Made by a program: the position numbers and the translations under genes. From Tildeniella nuda ZEHNDER 1965/U140 (lineage in GTDB: Bacteria > Cyanobacteriota > Cyanobacteriia > Leptolyngbyales > Leptolyngbyaceae): DNA of 64,000 bases. Under the pieces are notes generated by a model. The model ran no database searches and had not been told where the DNA came from. It was given only the letters and a program-made list of their open reading frames with translations. Positions 15,979 through 25,017 of this stretch are shown here, in pieces; positions within the stretch are counted from its first letter, which is position 1, and each line of letters starts with the position of its first letter. The stretch is taken from positions 659,776 to 723,775 of the forward strand of contig JAHHIG010000002.1 in the NCBI GenBank assembly GCA_019358895.1, in the 5' to 3' direction.

Positions 15979-16314
15979 ACCTTTCACTCTAGCGCTTCAG
16001 GTGACGGTCTGCTACCCGTTTGAGGAACAAAAAGGGTTGCTTGACGGTCGTTTAAGTTCACAGGCAGATCATTCAGGGCATGTTTAAGTAAGACACTGAA
16101 TCACCTTTGCTTTAGATAGCCATCATTGCCTGCCGCTGATCCGTCAGTTTGACTCTTTCGCTCTGTTTGTGCGTTCCAAATGAGCCGACGATCGGTTACT
16201 TTTTTGAAAGATGTCACTGCTTAGCCTTGCTGCTAACGTGCCAGCCAGGGTAAGTATGAGGCGAACCGTTTCTCGATCGATGACTTTAATTCTTCTCACT
16301 GCCACCATCTAGCC
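15979..16314. other. Intergenic region between smpB and the M48 protease gene
   Basis: This 336-base stretch separates two divergently transcribed genes and should hold both promoters. I see no convincing small gene, RNA structure or repeat in it. Confidence 0.5.
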
Positions 16315-17160
16315 ATGCTGAAGCTCTCTGAATCATTCTTTCGCCGCTCCTGGGTCTATCCGCTACTCTCGGTTGCTGTCGCTCTGGGTATATGGTTTGG
16401 TCAACCGCTGCTGGTGCGTGCCTTTTCGTTAGGCGACATCATCCGCGTGATTCCGAGTGGCATACAGGTCATCCAGCTTGCCAATTTGTCTGACCAGCAG
16501 GAAGTGGCGATCGGCAAGCAGATGAACGAGCAAACGATCACACGCCAGTTTCGACTTTATCGCGGCGCTGAGCTTAATCAGTATGTGAATCAGATTGGTC
16601 AACGGTTGGCGGCGCAGAGCGGACGGACGCAAATTCCTTACACGTACCAAATTGTGGATGATAAGAGCGTCAACGCCTTTGCAACGATGGGTGGCTTTGT
16701 TTATGTGACTACTGGGCTGATGAAGACAGCCGATAATGAGGCACAGCTTGCCAGCGTGATTGGGCACGAGACGGGGCATATTGTCCGGCGACATCTGGTG
16801 AACCAATTAAAAGAAGAAGCAACATTACAGGGTGTCGCAACACTTGCTAAAGTAAACAACAACACGATCGTGAACCTGGGGACAACCCTAGCGCTCAGTC
16901 GCCCACATAGCCGCAATGCAGAATTTGAAGCAGACCAGGCAGGTATGAATATGCTGGGACGAGCGGGCTATGCTCAGTCGGCAGCACCCGCATTTATGAG
17001 CAAGCTGCTAAAGCAATCTGCCACACCGACGTTCTTGAGTACTCACCCAGCAACGGCTGACCGTGTGGCTCGCCTGAAACAAGCAGTTAACCCTACGATG
17101 GCAAACGGAGCGGGGCTGGATAGCGCTGCGTACAAAGCACGGCTGCGATCGCTATCGTAG
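16315..17160 (+). CDS. M48 family zinc metalloprotease, membrane anchored or exported (281 aa)
   Basis: It is a BepA/Oma1-like peptidase expected to act at the envelope on misfolded proteins. An N-terminal hydrophobic segment (about residues 12-35) acts as signal or anchor. The zinc motif HETGH sits near residue 150 (VIGHETGHIVRRH), and the third ligand is in NAEFEADQAG. A later STHPATADRVARL segment is typical of the family. The gene is monocistronic, since its downstream neighbour at 17167 is on the opposite strand. Length is normal for the single-domain form. Confidence 0.9.
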   Translation: MLKLSESFFRRSWVYPLLSVAVALGIWFGQPLLVRAFSLGDIIRVIPSGIQVIQLANLSDQQEVAIGKQMNEQTITRQFRLYRGAELNQYVNQIGQRLAAQSGRTQIPYTYQIVDDKSVNAFATMGGFVYVTTGLMKTADNEAQLASVIGHETGHIVRRHLVNQLKEEATLQGVATLAKVNNNTIVNLGTTLALSRPHSRNAEFEADQAGMNMLGRAGYAQSAAPAFMSKLLKQSATPTFLSTHPATADRVARLKQAVNPTMANGAGLDSAAYKARLRSLS

Positions 17161-17166
17161 ATTGCT

Positions 17167-18018
17167 TTAGCCTATACCCACCGCGTTTGGACGCTCAGCC
17201 AGCACAAAGGGCACAATCAACTCAGCCAGTTCGGCAGCGTACTTTTGCGGCAGGGCATGATCGGCGTTGGGGATGACTGCCAGTTGTGCACCTGGAATTT
17301 CGTTGGCATACGTTTGCGAGTGCCACAGAGGAATCGTCTCGTCACGATCGCCGGTTATCACCAGCGTTGGCACTTGTAGACGATAGATATCTTTCTCCAC
17401 TGTGTCGATCGCGTCTTCGGGGCGCAGGCGATCGAGCAAAAAGGAGCAGGCAGCGGGCTGTGCCATCAGTTCGCGTCGAAACCAGGCGATTTGCTCTACG
17501 GCTGAGCGTTGACCAATACTGGCGGCGATCGGCTTTGCCAAATTTAGTGCCCAATCCACAGCCGGAGTGCGCCAAAGTAAAGGGCGAAGATGGTCGTAAC
17601 GTCCACAAAAGCTATCGTCTCGAATGCCCGCCGGAGCCGCCAGCAGCAACCCTTTGACTGTCTCTGGATATGCCAGAGCATAGGCTGCCCCCACCCATCC
17701 ACCAAACGAATGCCCCAGAATGTAGCACGACTCGAGGCTAAGCGCTGCCAAAACCTGGTGGACAAAGGCAACTTCTTGAGCAATGTCATACCGAATGGAG
17801 GGCTTTGCAGAATCGCCAAAGCCCAACAAGTCTAGACTGATGCAACGAACGTGAGCGCTCAACCGCCCCATCAGCGGTAACCAGTTGGTTGCATCACCTA
17901 AAAACCCATGCAGCATCAAGAGCGGAGTGCCATCTCCCTGCTCCAGGTAAGCAGCCAAGTAAGGGGTTTGACCGGGTAATACAGCCGATCGCAGGTTGAG
18001 AAGCTGCTTTTCAATCAA
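17167..18018 (-). CDS. Alpha/beta hydrolase (283 aa)
   Basis: The fold is shown by LLMLHGFLGDATNW (oxyanion-hole HG), the nucleophile elbow GHSFGGW near residue 102, an acid in VITGDRDETIP and the histidine in NADHALP. The substrate is unknown. The first codon is TTG at 18018, directly abutting the TAA stop of the upstream methyltransferase gene. No better ATG exists before the conserved HG motif, so translation is probably coupled. Co-transcription with a lipid-type methyltransferase and nearness to a desaturase suggest an acyl or ester substrate (inference). Confidence 0.87.
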   Translation of the reverse strand: MIEKQLLNLRSAVLPGQTPYLAAYLEQGDGTPLLMLHGFLGDATNWLPLMGRLSAHVRCISLDLLGFGDSAKPSIRYDIAQEVAFVHQVLAALSLESCYILGHSFGGWVGAAYALAYPETVKGLLLAAPAGIRDDSFCGRYDHLRPLLWRTPAVDWALNLAKPIAASIGQRSAVEQIAWFRRELMAQPAACSFLLDRLRPEDAIDTVEKDIYRLQVPTLVITGDRDETIPLWHSQTYANEIPGAQLAVIPNADHALPQKYAAELAELIVPFVLAERPNAVGIG

Positions 18019-19152
18019 TTACGTATGCACCATGAGATATTGACCATTCCCATTATATTCACCGTCAGACGTTGCAAAAATTGTCCCCAACAGCAGCATG
18101 TAAAAGCGCCACATGCGACGAAACTTGGCGTAATCCATACCATAATCTAAATGCTTGACCGTTTCTTGGCTGCTGTCAAAGCGCTGTAGCCAGGTCATAG
18201 CGGTCTGATGGTAATTCGTACCATTGATGTACCATCGTTGAACTGTTTTAAGATCCTGATTATGGTTAGGAACTGCATCGTAATTCCAGTAACGACCGTT
18301 GGGAAAAATGTACTTGTGCGTGAAACCAGATGAAAAATTGTTCGGAATACGCACAGTAATGATGTGAATAAAAACCTTGCCGCCACTTCTAAGCAGTGAT
18401 GCTAGCTTTTGAAAGGCTTGTGTCAGATTGCCAACATGGCAAAAAACACCGATCGAGAGAATCTTGTCAAATTTTTCTGGAAACTGAGCATCGTTCAAAT
18501 CACCCTCGTACAGTGTAAAGCGACCTGAACTCAAGTAGCTTTCAGGGTCTTGCATTTTGCGACGCATGTATTCACATTGCTCATGGCTTAAGTTCAGCCC
18601 CGTAAAACGCACATTTGGAAACTTAGAAAGGATGTAGTTAGGCACACAGCCCCAACCGCAACCAAAATCCAGGATATGATCGCCATCTTCAATGCCTAAG
18701 CGATTAATTACCTGATCGATCATGTGTTTTTGAGATTCTTCCAAATCGACGGCACCGTTTTCCCATAAACCCATGCTGTATTTAGGATAAATGAGCTTCC
18801 AATCTCCCAGCATTTGGTTAAGCATTGCTTGGGGTAGGTCGTACTGAACTTTCATCAGTTCCCGTGAACCTTCAGCAATCCGATTGGTCTCATTTAAGAC
18901 CCATTCATAGGGAGCCAGCACACCAGGGGCGTGTTTGAATAAGACAGGCATAGAGGCATGAATCGACCTTTGCAGTAGTGAATCCGGTATTTCCAAACCG
19001 TTGATGTAGGCTTCTGCAAGTGCCATGTGAGACGCATTGAGCACTCTAGCCATGCTACGAGTTACTTTGTAGCCGAGCTGACTTTTTTGAGCGAAATCTG
19101 TCGTTAGAGGGATGTCTCTTGGAATATTTTGTAGCTCAGGAGCGGTCTTCAT
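18019..19152 (-). CDS. CFA-synthase-like SAM-dependent methyltransferase (377 aa)
   Basis: The central motif HILDFGCGWGCVPNYI followed by GLNLSHEQCEYMRRKM is the SAM-binding region of the cyclopropane-fatty-acyl-phospholipid synthase/mycolic-acid cyclase superfamily. FDKILSIGVFCHVG is the next conserved strand. The N-terminal ~110 residues are helical and also family-like. Likely chemistry is methyl transfer to a lipid or small molecule, substrate unknown. It is first in a two-gene minus-strand unit with the hydrolase at 17167 and divergent from the desaturase gene at 19267. Confidence 0.85.
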   Translation of the reverse strand: MKTAPELQNIPRDIPLTTDFAQKSQLGYKVTRSMARVLNASHMALAEAYINGLEIPDSLLQRSIHASMPVLFKHAPGVLAPYEWVLNETNRIAEGSRELMKVQYDLPQAMLNQMLGDWKLIYPKYSMGLWENGAVDLEESQKHMIDQVINRLGIEDGDHILDFGCGWGCVPNYILSKFPNVRFTGLNLSHEQCEYMRRKMQDPESYLSSGRFTLYEGDLNDAQFPEKFDKILSIGVFCHVGNLTQAFQKLASLLRSGGKVFIHIITVRIPNNFSSGFTHKYIFPNGRYWNYDAVPNHNQDLKTVQRWYINGTNYHQTAMTWLQRFDSSQETVKHLDYGMDYAKFRRMWRFYMLLLGTIFATSDGEYNGNGQYLMVHT

Positions 19153-19266
19153 ACTGAACCTCCAATTAGCTCTGAACAGACTATTACGCTACTACAAAAA
19201 GAAAAAATTTCTCACGTTCTTTAGGATTTAAAACAAAGCTACACTTGATTGAATTCAAGAGGATAT
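19153..19266. promoter_or_regulatory. Shared divergent promoter region
   Basis: These 114 bases separate the methyltransferase and desaturase starts and are A/T-rich (AAAAAGAAAAAATTTC near 19195). The desaturase ribosome site AAGAGGA is at 19257-19263. Exact -35/-10 boxes could not be set with confidence. Confidence 0.45.
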
Positions 19267-20364
19267 ATGACTGTACCGACCGACCAAGCATTAACTCATC
19301 AATCGGTATATGCCAAAAAGCTGCGCCCTCTTTTACCACCAGAAGCATTTTTCCCAGATGCCAGCAAAGCGGTGATTCTGTGCATCAATCTGGCGATCCT
19401 GGTGTTGGGTTGGGCGATCGCTGACAAACTCGATCGCTGGGATATCCGTCTTTTGTGGCTTTATCTGCCGTTAGCCCTAATCATGGGGAATAGCGTTGCT
19501 GTTCTGGCATTTAGCTGCCACGACCTTATGCATGGCACTGTAGCTCGAAATCACCGCTTGATCGGTGTGCTCAGCCTCTTGGGGCAAACAATACTATGGA
19601 TGCCGCCGACACTGTGGAAACTATTACATAATCGAGTGCACCACAATACGACAAATTCTCTCAGTGATCCTGACCGTAATTATTTACACACTCAGCCCAA
19701 AACTTGGGGAAAATGGCTGCAAAACTTATGCTTTCCCTCCTTTGAAGTTCATCCGATCGGTTTAGTTGTTGGCATGGCGGCAGCCTGGGGCTTTTATGCG
19801 TTCCGCAACTTGACTTCGGTACTTTTGTTTAATCGTGAAACAGTTGATTACCTTCCTGCCGCCTTTAAAGTTAAAGCAAAAGAACGGCTAGCGATCGCAG
19901 GCGAGTTTCTGGTGATCTTAGTGTTGCATTTGGGCATTTTGTCCTATCTTCAATTTAGCCTCGTGAAAATTGTTATGAGCTATCTGCTGCCGATTTGGGT
20001 TGGCTATAGCATTATGATTTTCTACATTTACACTCAGCATTTGGTTTGTCCTCTGACAGCCGTTAACGATCCGCTTGTTAATAGTGTTTCGCTCCGGGTG
20101 CCAAAGATCGTTGATCGGCTGCATTTGAATTTTTCTTACCATGCCGAACACCACATTTTCCCAAGTATCAACTCCGATTATTACCCAGCCGTGAGAGAGC
20201 TATTGCAAATTTACTACCCCGATCGCATGCACTACATACTGGATGCGAGAGAGGCTTGGCGGTTTTTGTTAGCAACACCCCGACACTATCAGGATGAAAC
20301 GACTCTGACAAACTGGTCAGGGAAAGCTTCAATTGCCTGCCTCTTAAATTTACCGACACTCTAA
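19267..20364 (+). CDS. Membrane fatty-acid desaturase (365 aa)
   Basis: The three histidine boxes of membrane di-iron desaturases are present: HDLMH, HNRVHH and HAEHH. Several hydrophobic spans lie between them (residues ~38-85 and ~215-260). The enzyme introduces double bonds, or hydroxylates, in acyl chains at the membrane. Regiospecificity cannot be read. The ATG at 19267 is chosen because AAGAGGA sits just upstream; the in-frame start at 19249 lacks a site. It is divergent from a CFA-like methyltransferase gene. Confidence 0.88.
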   Translation: MTVPTDQALTHQSVYAKKLRPLLPPEAFFPDASKAVILCINLAILVLGWAIADKLDRWDIRLLWLYLPLALIMGNSVAVLAFSCHDLMHGTVARNHRLIGVLSLLGQTILWMPPTLWKLLHNRVHHNTTNSLSDPDRNYLHTQPKTWGKWLQNLCFPSFEVHPIGLVVGMAAAWGFYAFRNLTSVLLFNRETVDYLPAAFKVKAKERLAIAGEFLVILVLHLGILSYLQFSLVKIVMSYLLPIWVGYSIMIFYIYTQHLVCPLTAVNDPLVNSVSLRVPKIVDRLHLNFSYHAEHHIFPSINSDYYPAVRELLQIYYPDRMHYILDAREAWRFLLATPRHYQDETTLTNWSGKASIACLLNLPTL

Positions 20365-20463
20365 AATTGCGTCAAACTAGAAGTGGTAGGCTTCCACTGC
20401 TACTGTGCATTAGATGCATCTGCCTTAGCAGCTAAGGACGCAAAACCTAGTTTGACCATTCTT

Positions 20464-21060
20464 ATGATTGAAATCCTGGCTGTGCTCTCTGCTTCCGCAG
20501 CAGGAGGGATGAGGATTGCGCTCCCGTTGCTGCTCATTGGGTTGCTGTATGGAGGCAGTTTGTGGTCACGAGTGCCGCTGCTGTCACATCTTTCGCCGCC
20601 CGTGGTTTTAGGTGTGTTGGTCAGTTGGTCGCTGGTAGAAATTTTTGCCTCTAAAGATCGTCTGGGGCAGCGATCGCTGCATATTATTCAACTCCTCTTT
20701 AGCCCCTTGGTCGGCGCGATTATGGGTATGGCGGTTGCACAGGCTGCTGGCATTCCGACCTGGTTAGTGTGGCTGTTGGGCGGCATTGGTGGGCTGGTTG
20801 CCCTGGTTTTGCAACTGGTTCAGGTGGGCTGGTTTTACCGTCTGAAGCAAATTCCGCTCTGGGTTGTCTTCGCGCAAGATGCACTCTGCTTTGTACTGGT
20901 TCTGTTTGCGCTAGACGCACCTCGGCAGGGCGGTTTAATCGCTTTGCTGTTGCTTTGGTTAGCGATTCGGAGTTCTAAAGAGTGGCGGCGCTGGTATTTG
21001 GAGCAAACGGAGGGGCACGATCGCCACAACCCAAGACGCTACAAACGAGACCCAGATTGA
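20464..21060 (+). CDS. DUF4126-type membrane protein (198 aa)
   Basis: From the ATG at 20464 the protein begins IEILAVLSASAAGGMRIALPLLLIGL, the glycine-rich start typical of DUF4126. Four or more membrane segments follow and the tail is highly basic (RHNPRRYKRDP). An in-frame start at 20383 would add a polar leader absent from the family. Function is unknown. It follows the desaturase gene on the same strand by 99 bases and may be co-transcribed. Confidence 0.75.
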   Translation: MIEILAVLSASAAGGMRIALPLLLIGLLYGGSLWSRVPLLSHLSPPVVLGVLVSWSLVEIFASKDRLGQRSLHIIQLLFSPLVGAIMGMAVAQAAGIPTWLVWLLGGIGGLVALVLQLVQVGWFYRLKQIPLWVVFAQDALCFVLVLFALDAPRQGGLIALLLLWLAIRSSKEWRRWYLEQTEGHDRHNPRRYKRDPD

Positions 21061-21145
21061 TGCGGGAGAGGAGCGAGGTGTGAGGGGCGAGGTGTTAATT
21101 TTGACGACTGACTGCACTGTTAACATTTTGCCGTCTTCTTTCCCG

Positions 21146-21497
21146 CTTAGGAATGAGAATGGGAGCATGTCATCTTTGCCGATTCCGAACTGCCCTCATC
21201 CCCTAACCCCTTCTCCCAAAGGGGGAGAAGGGGAACCGAACCGGATTGAAGTCCCTCTCCCAAAAAGGGAGAGGGATTTAGGGTGAGGGCGCAAAAGTGA
21301 CATGCTCCCAATGAGAATTAAATAAGATCGGCTTTTGTAGGATGTGTATAGCCTTTGGCATGGCTTCGCTAAAGGTGATAGCCGTAACGCATCACAACCC
21401 CCGGAAGCGATGCGTTACGCTGCGCTTTTCTGGGATGCCGGAACGGCTTTACACATCCTACGCAAGCATCCGGTTTTATTAAATCCACGATCCTTAG
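21146..21497. mobile_element. MITE-like repeat, copy A (interrupted by another element)
   Basis: The ends CTTAGGAATGAGAAT... and the complement of ...CACGATCCTTAG form an imperfect inverted repeat of about 28 bases. Inside are long complementary arms (GTAGGATGTGTA with TACACATCCTAC, and GTAACGCATC with GATGCGTTAC). A second copy without the insertion lies at 49684-49829. The stop codon of the gene at 21494 lies in its right end. No coding capacity. Confidence 0.75.
21161..21309. mobile_element. 149-bp MITE with 9-bp target duplication
   Basis: The element has terminal inverted repeats GGGAGCATGTCA / TGACATGCTCCC, extending imperfectly to about 20 bases. AATGAGAAT is duplicated on both sides (21152-21160 and 21310-21318). 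In copy B of the surrounding repeat (49691-49699) this 9-mer occurs once, an empty site. The inside is two hairpins, CTTCTCCC/GGGAGAAG and CCCTCTCCC/GGGAGAGGG. No coding capacity, so a transposase must act in trans. Confidence 0.85.
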
Positions 21498-21919
21498 AAC
21501 TCCAGCACAAAGTCAAGAATGTGTGTTCGATCCCAAAACGATCGCCCCAGGTAGATGCCAGGTGCAATTTGTCGAATTTCGTCGCGGATTTTTTGGGCAA
21601 TGAATGACGTTGTACTGTAGTCCAAAATGATTGCGTCCTTCCCATCAATCCAGCTAACGCCCAGATAGACCTGTGCCTTCACCAGCTTCAGCCCAAACGG
21701 TAGCACTTTGTTCAGCAGCGATCCCTGGTCTTGGTTAAAGCCTTTTCCTTGCCAAACCAGCGACTTAGCGATGGCAGCAAGCCATTGGTTGGCTTTTGAT
21801 CCAGGAGCCAAAATAAGGGTTCCCTTGCTGTCGCCGTTGGGGCACTGACCAACAGCACTCCGTCGATAGAGCGTGTCCAATTCGGCTTTTGTCAAAGTCA
21901 TCAAGGTTGCTGTCTTCAT
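21494..21919 (-). CDS. Conserved hypothetical protein (141 aa)
   Basis: Started at the ATG at 21919, it avoids overlapping the ABC ATPase gene, which ends at 21945. Conserved-looking motifs are TLYRRSAVG, GTLILAPGS, WQGKGFN, LPFGLKLVKAQVYLGVSWIDGK, DYSTTS and GIYLGRSFW. I have seen this pattern in small bacterial proteins of unknown function but cannot name the family. It is the last gene of the sugar-transporter unit, 25 bases downstream, so it may be co-expressed. Confidence 0.6.
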   Translation of the reverse strand: MKTATLMTLTKAELDTLYRRSAVGQCPNGDSKGTLILAPGSKANQWLAAIAKSLVWQGKGFNQDQGSLLNKVLPFGLKLVKAQVYLGVSWIDGKDAIILDYSTTSFIAQKIRDEIRQIAPGIYLGRSFWDRTHILDFVLEF

Positions 21920-21944
21920 CAGTCTTTTCCATGTTTTATGAGCT

Positions 21945-23021
21945 TTATGAGCGTCGTACGAGCGAGTCACCCGTTTGCACGTCAAACCAATGCATTGCTT
22001 CGGGTAAAACAGTCAGCGACAACTCTCGGTTTGCCCAGCGATCGGGAGCCAGCAGTAGCCGCAGAACGATCGGTTCACCTTGAGCGTTGGGCACTTTGAT
22101 ACTGACAAGATTGTGCATCCCCAGGTTTTCCACGAGAAACACCTGTCCTTTGAAGAGTGGGGTTTCCGTCTCGGCAAGGCGCACATTCTCCGGGCGCATA
22201 CCCAGCACAATTTGGGGCGGTGCGGTCGGCAGATCAGGTAGCGGCAGTTTGAAGTCTCCCAATAGCGCACAGTTACCCTGGCAGGGAAGCGTGAATAGAT
22301 TCATTTGAGGGCTACCGACAAAACCCGCAACAAACTGATTTGCCGGACGATTGTAGATTTGCTCTGGTGCGTCTAGCTGTTGGAGATAGCCGTTGTTTAA
22401 CACGGCAACCTGAGTAGAAAGCGTCATTGCTTCCGTTTGGTCATGCGTAACGTAGACTACGGGTGCATTTTGCGATAGGAAGATTTGCTTCAAGTCGGCT
22501 CGTACATGCTCTCGCAGGAGTGCATCCAGGTTGCTGAGTGGTTCGTCTAGCAGAAACACATCCGATCGCCGCACCAGTGCCCGACCAACGGCAACGCGCT
22601 GACGCTGTCCACCCGAAAGCTGTCCGGGTTTGCGCTGCATCAGGTCGTCTAACCCCAGCACCCGCGATACTTCGGTAACACGCTGCTCAATTTCATCAGC
22701 AGGCACTTTTTTCAGCTTCAAGCCAGCACACAGGTTTTCATACACGTTCATGTGTGGATAGAGGGCGTAGCTTTGAAACACCATCGCAATGTTGCGATCG
22801 CCCGGTCGTTTGTTAGTGATATCGCGATCGCCAATAAGCACCTGTCCCCGTGTGGGTTGTTCCAAACCCGCAATCATCCGTAAAATCGTCGATTTCCCAC
22901 AGCCAGACGGTCCCAGTAAACTCAGTACTTCACCATCTTCAACGGTCAGACTAATGTCTTTAACGGGGATCACTTTGGGAGTGAATGTTTTGTTAAGGTT
23001 TCTGAGTTCAAGTCGAGACAT
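21945..23021 (-). CDS. Carbohydrate ABC transporter ATP-binding protein (UgpC/MalK type)
   Basis: It energises the permease pair encoded upstream. The Walker A is GPSGCGKST, the signature LSGGQRQRVAVGRAL, the Walker B VFLLDEPLSNLD and the H-loop YVTHDQ. A C-terminal TOBE/OB region (VLGMRPENVRL) marks the CUT1/MalK family, whose members handle di- and oligosaccharides or glycosylated osmolytes. It is the fourth gene of a minus-strand operon, 57 bases after the second permease. Confidence 0.92.
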   Translation of the reverse strand: MSRLELRNLNKTFTPKVIPVKDISLTVEDGEVLSLLGPSGCGKSTILRMIAGLEQPTRGQVLIGDRDITNKRPGDRNIAMVFQSYALYPHMNVYENLCAGLKLKKVPADEIEQRVTEVSRVLGLDDLMQRKPGQLSGGQRQRVAVGRALVRRSDVFLLDEPLSNLDALLREHVRADLKQIFLSQNAPVVYVTHDQTEAMTLSTQVAVLNNGYLQQLDAPEQIYNRPANQFVAGFVGSPQMNLFTLPCQGNCALLGDFKLPLPDLPTAPPQIVLGMRPENVRLAETETPLFKGQVFLVENLGMHNLVSIKVPNAQGEPIVLRLLLAPDRWANRELSLTVLPEAMHWFDVQTGDSLVRRS

Positions 23022-23078
23022 GGGGGAAAGGATAAAGGATAAGGGATGAAGGATAAAAAGCGTTTTAGCCTTTAGCTT

Positions 23079-23963
23079 TTAGCCTTTTACGGCTCCTGCC
23101 GTCAGCCCTTGCACAATCTGGCGCTGAAAGATGAGAACAAGGATGACAAGGGGGATGGTGCCAACGACGGTAGCAGCAGCGATCGGTCCGTAGGGAATCT
23201 CAAACACAGAGGCACCACCAATTTGAGCAGAAGCAACGGGGATGGTCTTCATTGTTTCTTCAGTGATGAAGGTGAGTGCAAAAATGAATTCATTCCAGGC
23301 AAAAATGAAGGTAAGAATGCCAGTAGTCACAAGGGCAGGTAAGGTGATCGGCATCACAATTTGTACAAGCATTTGTAGCGTACTGTAGCCATCGACTCTG
23401 GCGGCATCTTCTAAGTCTTTGGGCAACTGTTCGTAGAAGCTCCGCATGACTAGAATGGTGAGTGGTAAGTTAATCGCCGTATAAGGAATGATCAACGCCA
23501 AATAGTTATTGCCCAGCCGAAGTACTTGAATTATTTCTAGCAGTCCCTGAAGCAGCAGAATGCCAGGAAAGAGTGTGATTAAAAGGATACCTGCCTGAAT
23601 AATTTTGCCGCCCAACGGACGTAAGCGAGCGAGGGCGTAGGCAGCGGGTGAACCGATCGCCAAACACGCGATCGTCGAAATAAATGACACCACAAAGCTG
23701 TTGAGAATATAGCGCCAAAACGGACGACGACTAAAAATTTCGATGTAATGATTGAGCGTCAGCCGTGTTGGAAGATACACATTCGGTACGGCTGAAATGT
23801 CCTCATTCACTTTGAATGAAGTCAGTACTTGCCAGAGGATCGGCGCAAGGCAAAAGATCGCAATCGCTACCACTGCTGCCCAAAAGAAAACGCTGCCGAT
23901 CGAGAAGGACGTTTTCGATCGAGTCGGTTGGGTTGGTGAAGTGCCGTTCAGTATCGTAGCCAT
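23079..23963 (-). CDS. Carbohydrate ABC transporter permease (MalG type)
   Basis: Six hydrophobic spans are visible. The coupling loop EAARVDGYSTLQMLVQIVMPITLP carries the EAA...G motif of binding-protein-dependent permeases. Length (294 aa) is usual. It lies 3 bases after the partner permease gene, so the two inner-membrane subunits are translationally coupled. Confidence 0.92.
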   Translation of the reverse strand: MATILNGTSPTQPTRSKTSFSIGSVFFWAAVVAIAIFCLAPILWQVLTSFKVNEDISAVPNVYLPTRLTLNHYIEIFSRRPFWRYILNSFVVSFISTIACLAIGSPAAYALARLRPLGGKIIQAGILLITLFPGILLLQGLLEIIQVLRLGNNYLALIIPYTAINLPLTILVMRSFYEQLPKDLEDAARVDGYSTLQMLVQIVMPITLPALVTTGILTFIFAWNEFIFALTFITEETMKTIPVASAQIGGASVFEIPYGPIAAATVVGTIPLVILVLIFQRQIVQGLTAGAVKG

Positions 23964-23966
23964 ACG

Positions 23967-24884
23967 CTATAAAGCTCCTGATGTGCGAGAACGATACCGG
24001 ATGATCAACGAACTGCCCAACGCTACAGCGATAACAAGCAGCAGAAATGTAACCACAATCAGCGCCGAACCATAGCCGAAATCTAAATACCGCATGGCGT
24101 TGGAGTAAATGTAAAGCGCCACAACCTCTGTTGCGCCACCGGGTCCACCACCCGTCATCACCTGCACCAAATCGAAGATGCCAAACGCCTGAGCAAAGCG
24201 AAAGAGCGCTGCAATAATGATTTGGGGCAACAGCATTGGCAGCGTGATCCGCCAAAAGCTCTGCCAGCGGTTAGCACCTTCTAGCGCATAGGCTTCGTAA
24301 AGATCGCCTGGAATAGACTGTAGCCCTGCCAGCAGTAGCAAACTGATGAACGGTGTCGCTTTCCAAACGTCTGCAAAAATGAGCGCGATCGTGGCTGTGA
24401 ACGGTTCACCCAGCCAGTTCACACCGTCTTGCGCCAGTCCCAACCGCAGCAAAATATCATTGGCAATGCCGTATTGATCGTTGAAAATCCAGCGCCAACC
24501 GAGGGCAATCAGGGCAGTTGGCAGTGCCCAGGGAATAATGGCGATCGTCCGCAGCACATTCCGTCCCCGAAACGATTCGTTTAGCACCAATGCAATGCCC
24601 ATGCCCAGGATCAGTTCCAGCACCACAGAAATGATCGTAAACCGCACTGTGACCCAAAACGTCTGCCAAAAATGTCCGTCTCCTGCAATCCGAATATAGT
24701 TATCAAAGCCCGTGAAGACAGGCTTGAGTCCAGTGCCAAGGTTTTGAGCAAAGAACCCTAACCAGAGCGATCGCCCGATCGGATACGCAAACACCAGCAG
24801 CAGCACCAACACTGCTGGCAGGATCAGATACAAGCCAGTCCATTGTTCGCGCGATCGCAGGGTTCTTGTTTTAGTGGGTGGCAT
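23967..24884 (-). CDS. Carbohydrate ABC transporter permease (MalF type)
   Basis: It has six membrane spans. The coupling motif reads EAYALEGANRWQSFWRITLPMLLP. FNDQYGIANDILL lies in the periplasmic-loop region. It forms the heterodimeric pore with the protein encoded at 23079. Length (305 aa) is normal. Confidence 0.92.
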   Translation of the reverse strand: MPPTKTRTLRSREQWTGLYLILPAVLVLLLVFAYPIGRSLWLGFFAQNLGTGLKPVFTGFDNYIRIAGDGHFWQTFWVTVRFTIISVVLELILGMGIALVLNESFRGRNVLRTIAIIPWALPTALIALGWRWIFNDQYGIANDILLRLGLAQDGVNWLGEPFTATIALIFADVWKATPFISLLLLAGLQSIPGDLYEAYALEGANRWQSFWRITLPMLLPQIIIAALFRFAQAFGIFDLVQVMTGGGPGGATEVVALYIYSNAMRYLDFGYGSALIVVTFLLLVIAVALGSSLIIRYRSRTSGAL

Positions 24885-24888
24885 AGAG

Positions 24889-24988
24889 CGGGAGTAGGGA
24901 GTAGGAGTGGGGAGTGGGGAGTGGGGAGTGGGAAGGAGTTTTGAGTTGATCCTGACCGCTGACCGCTGACTGCTGACCGCTGACTGCC
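24889..24988. repeat. Tandem repeats between binding-protein and permease genes
   Basis: GGGAGTAGGAGTGGGGAGTGGGG units (24891-24932) are followed by CTGACCGCTGACTGCTGACC units (24953-24988). These sit inside an operon, between co-directional genes. Confidence 0.8.
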
Positions 24989-25017
24989 AACAACTAGCAA
25001 CTAAAAACCAACCACTT

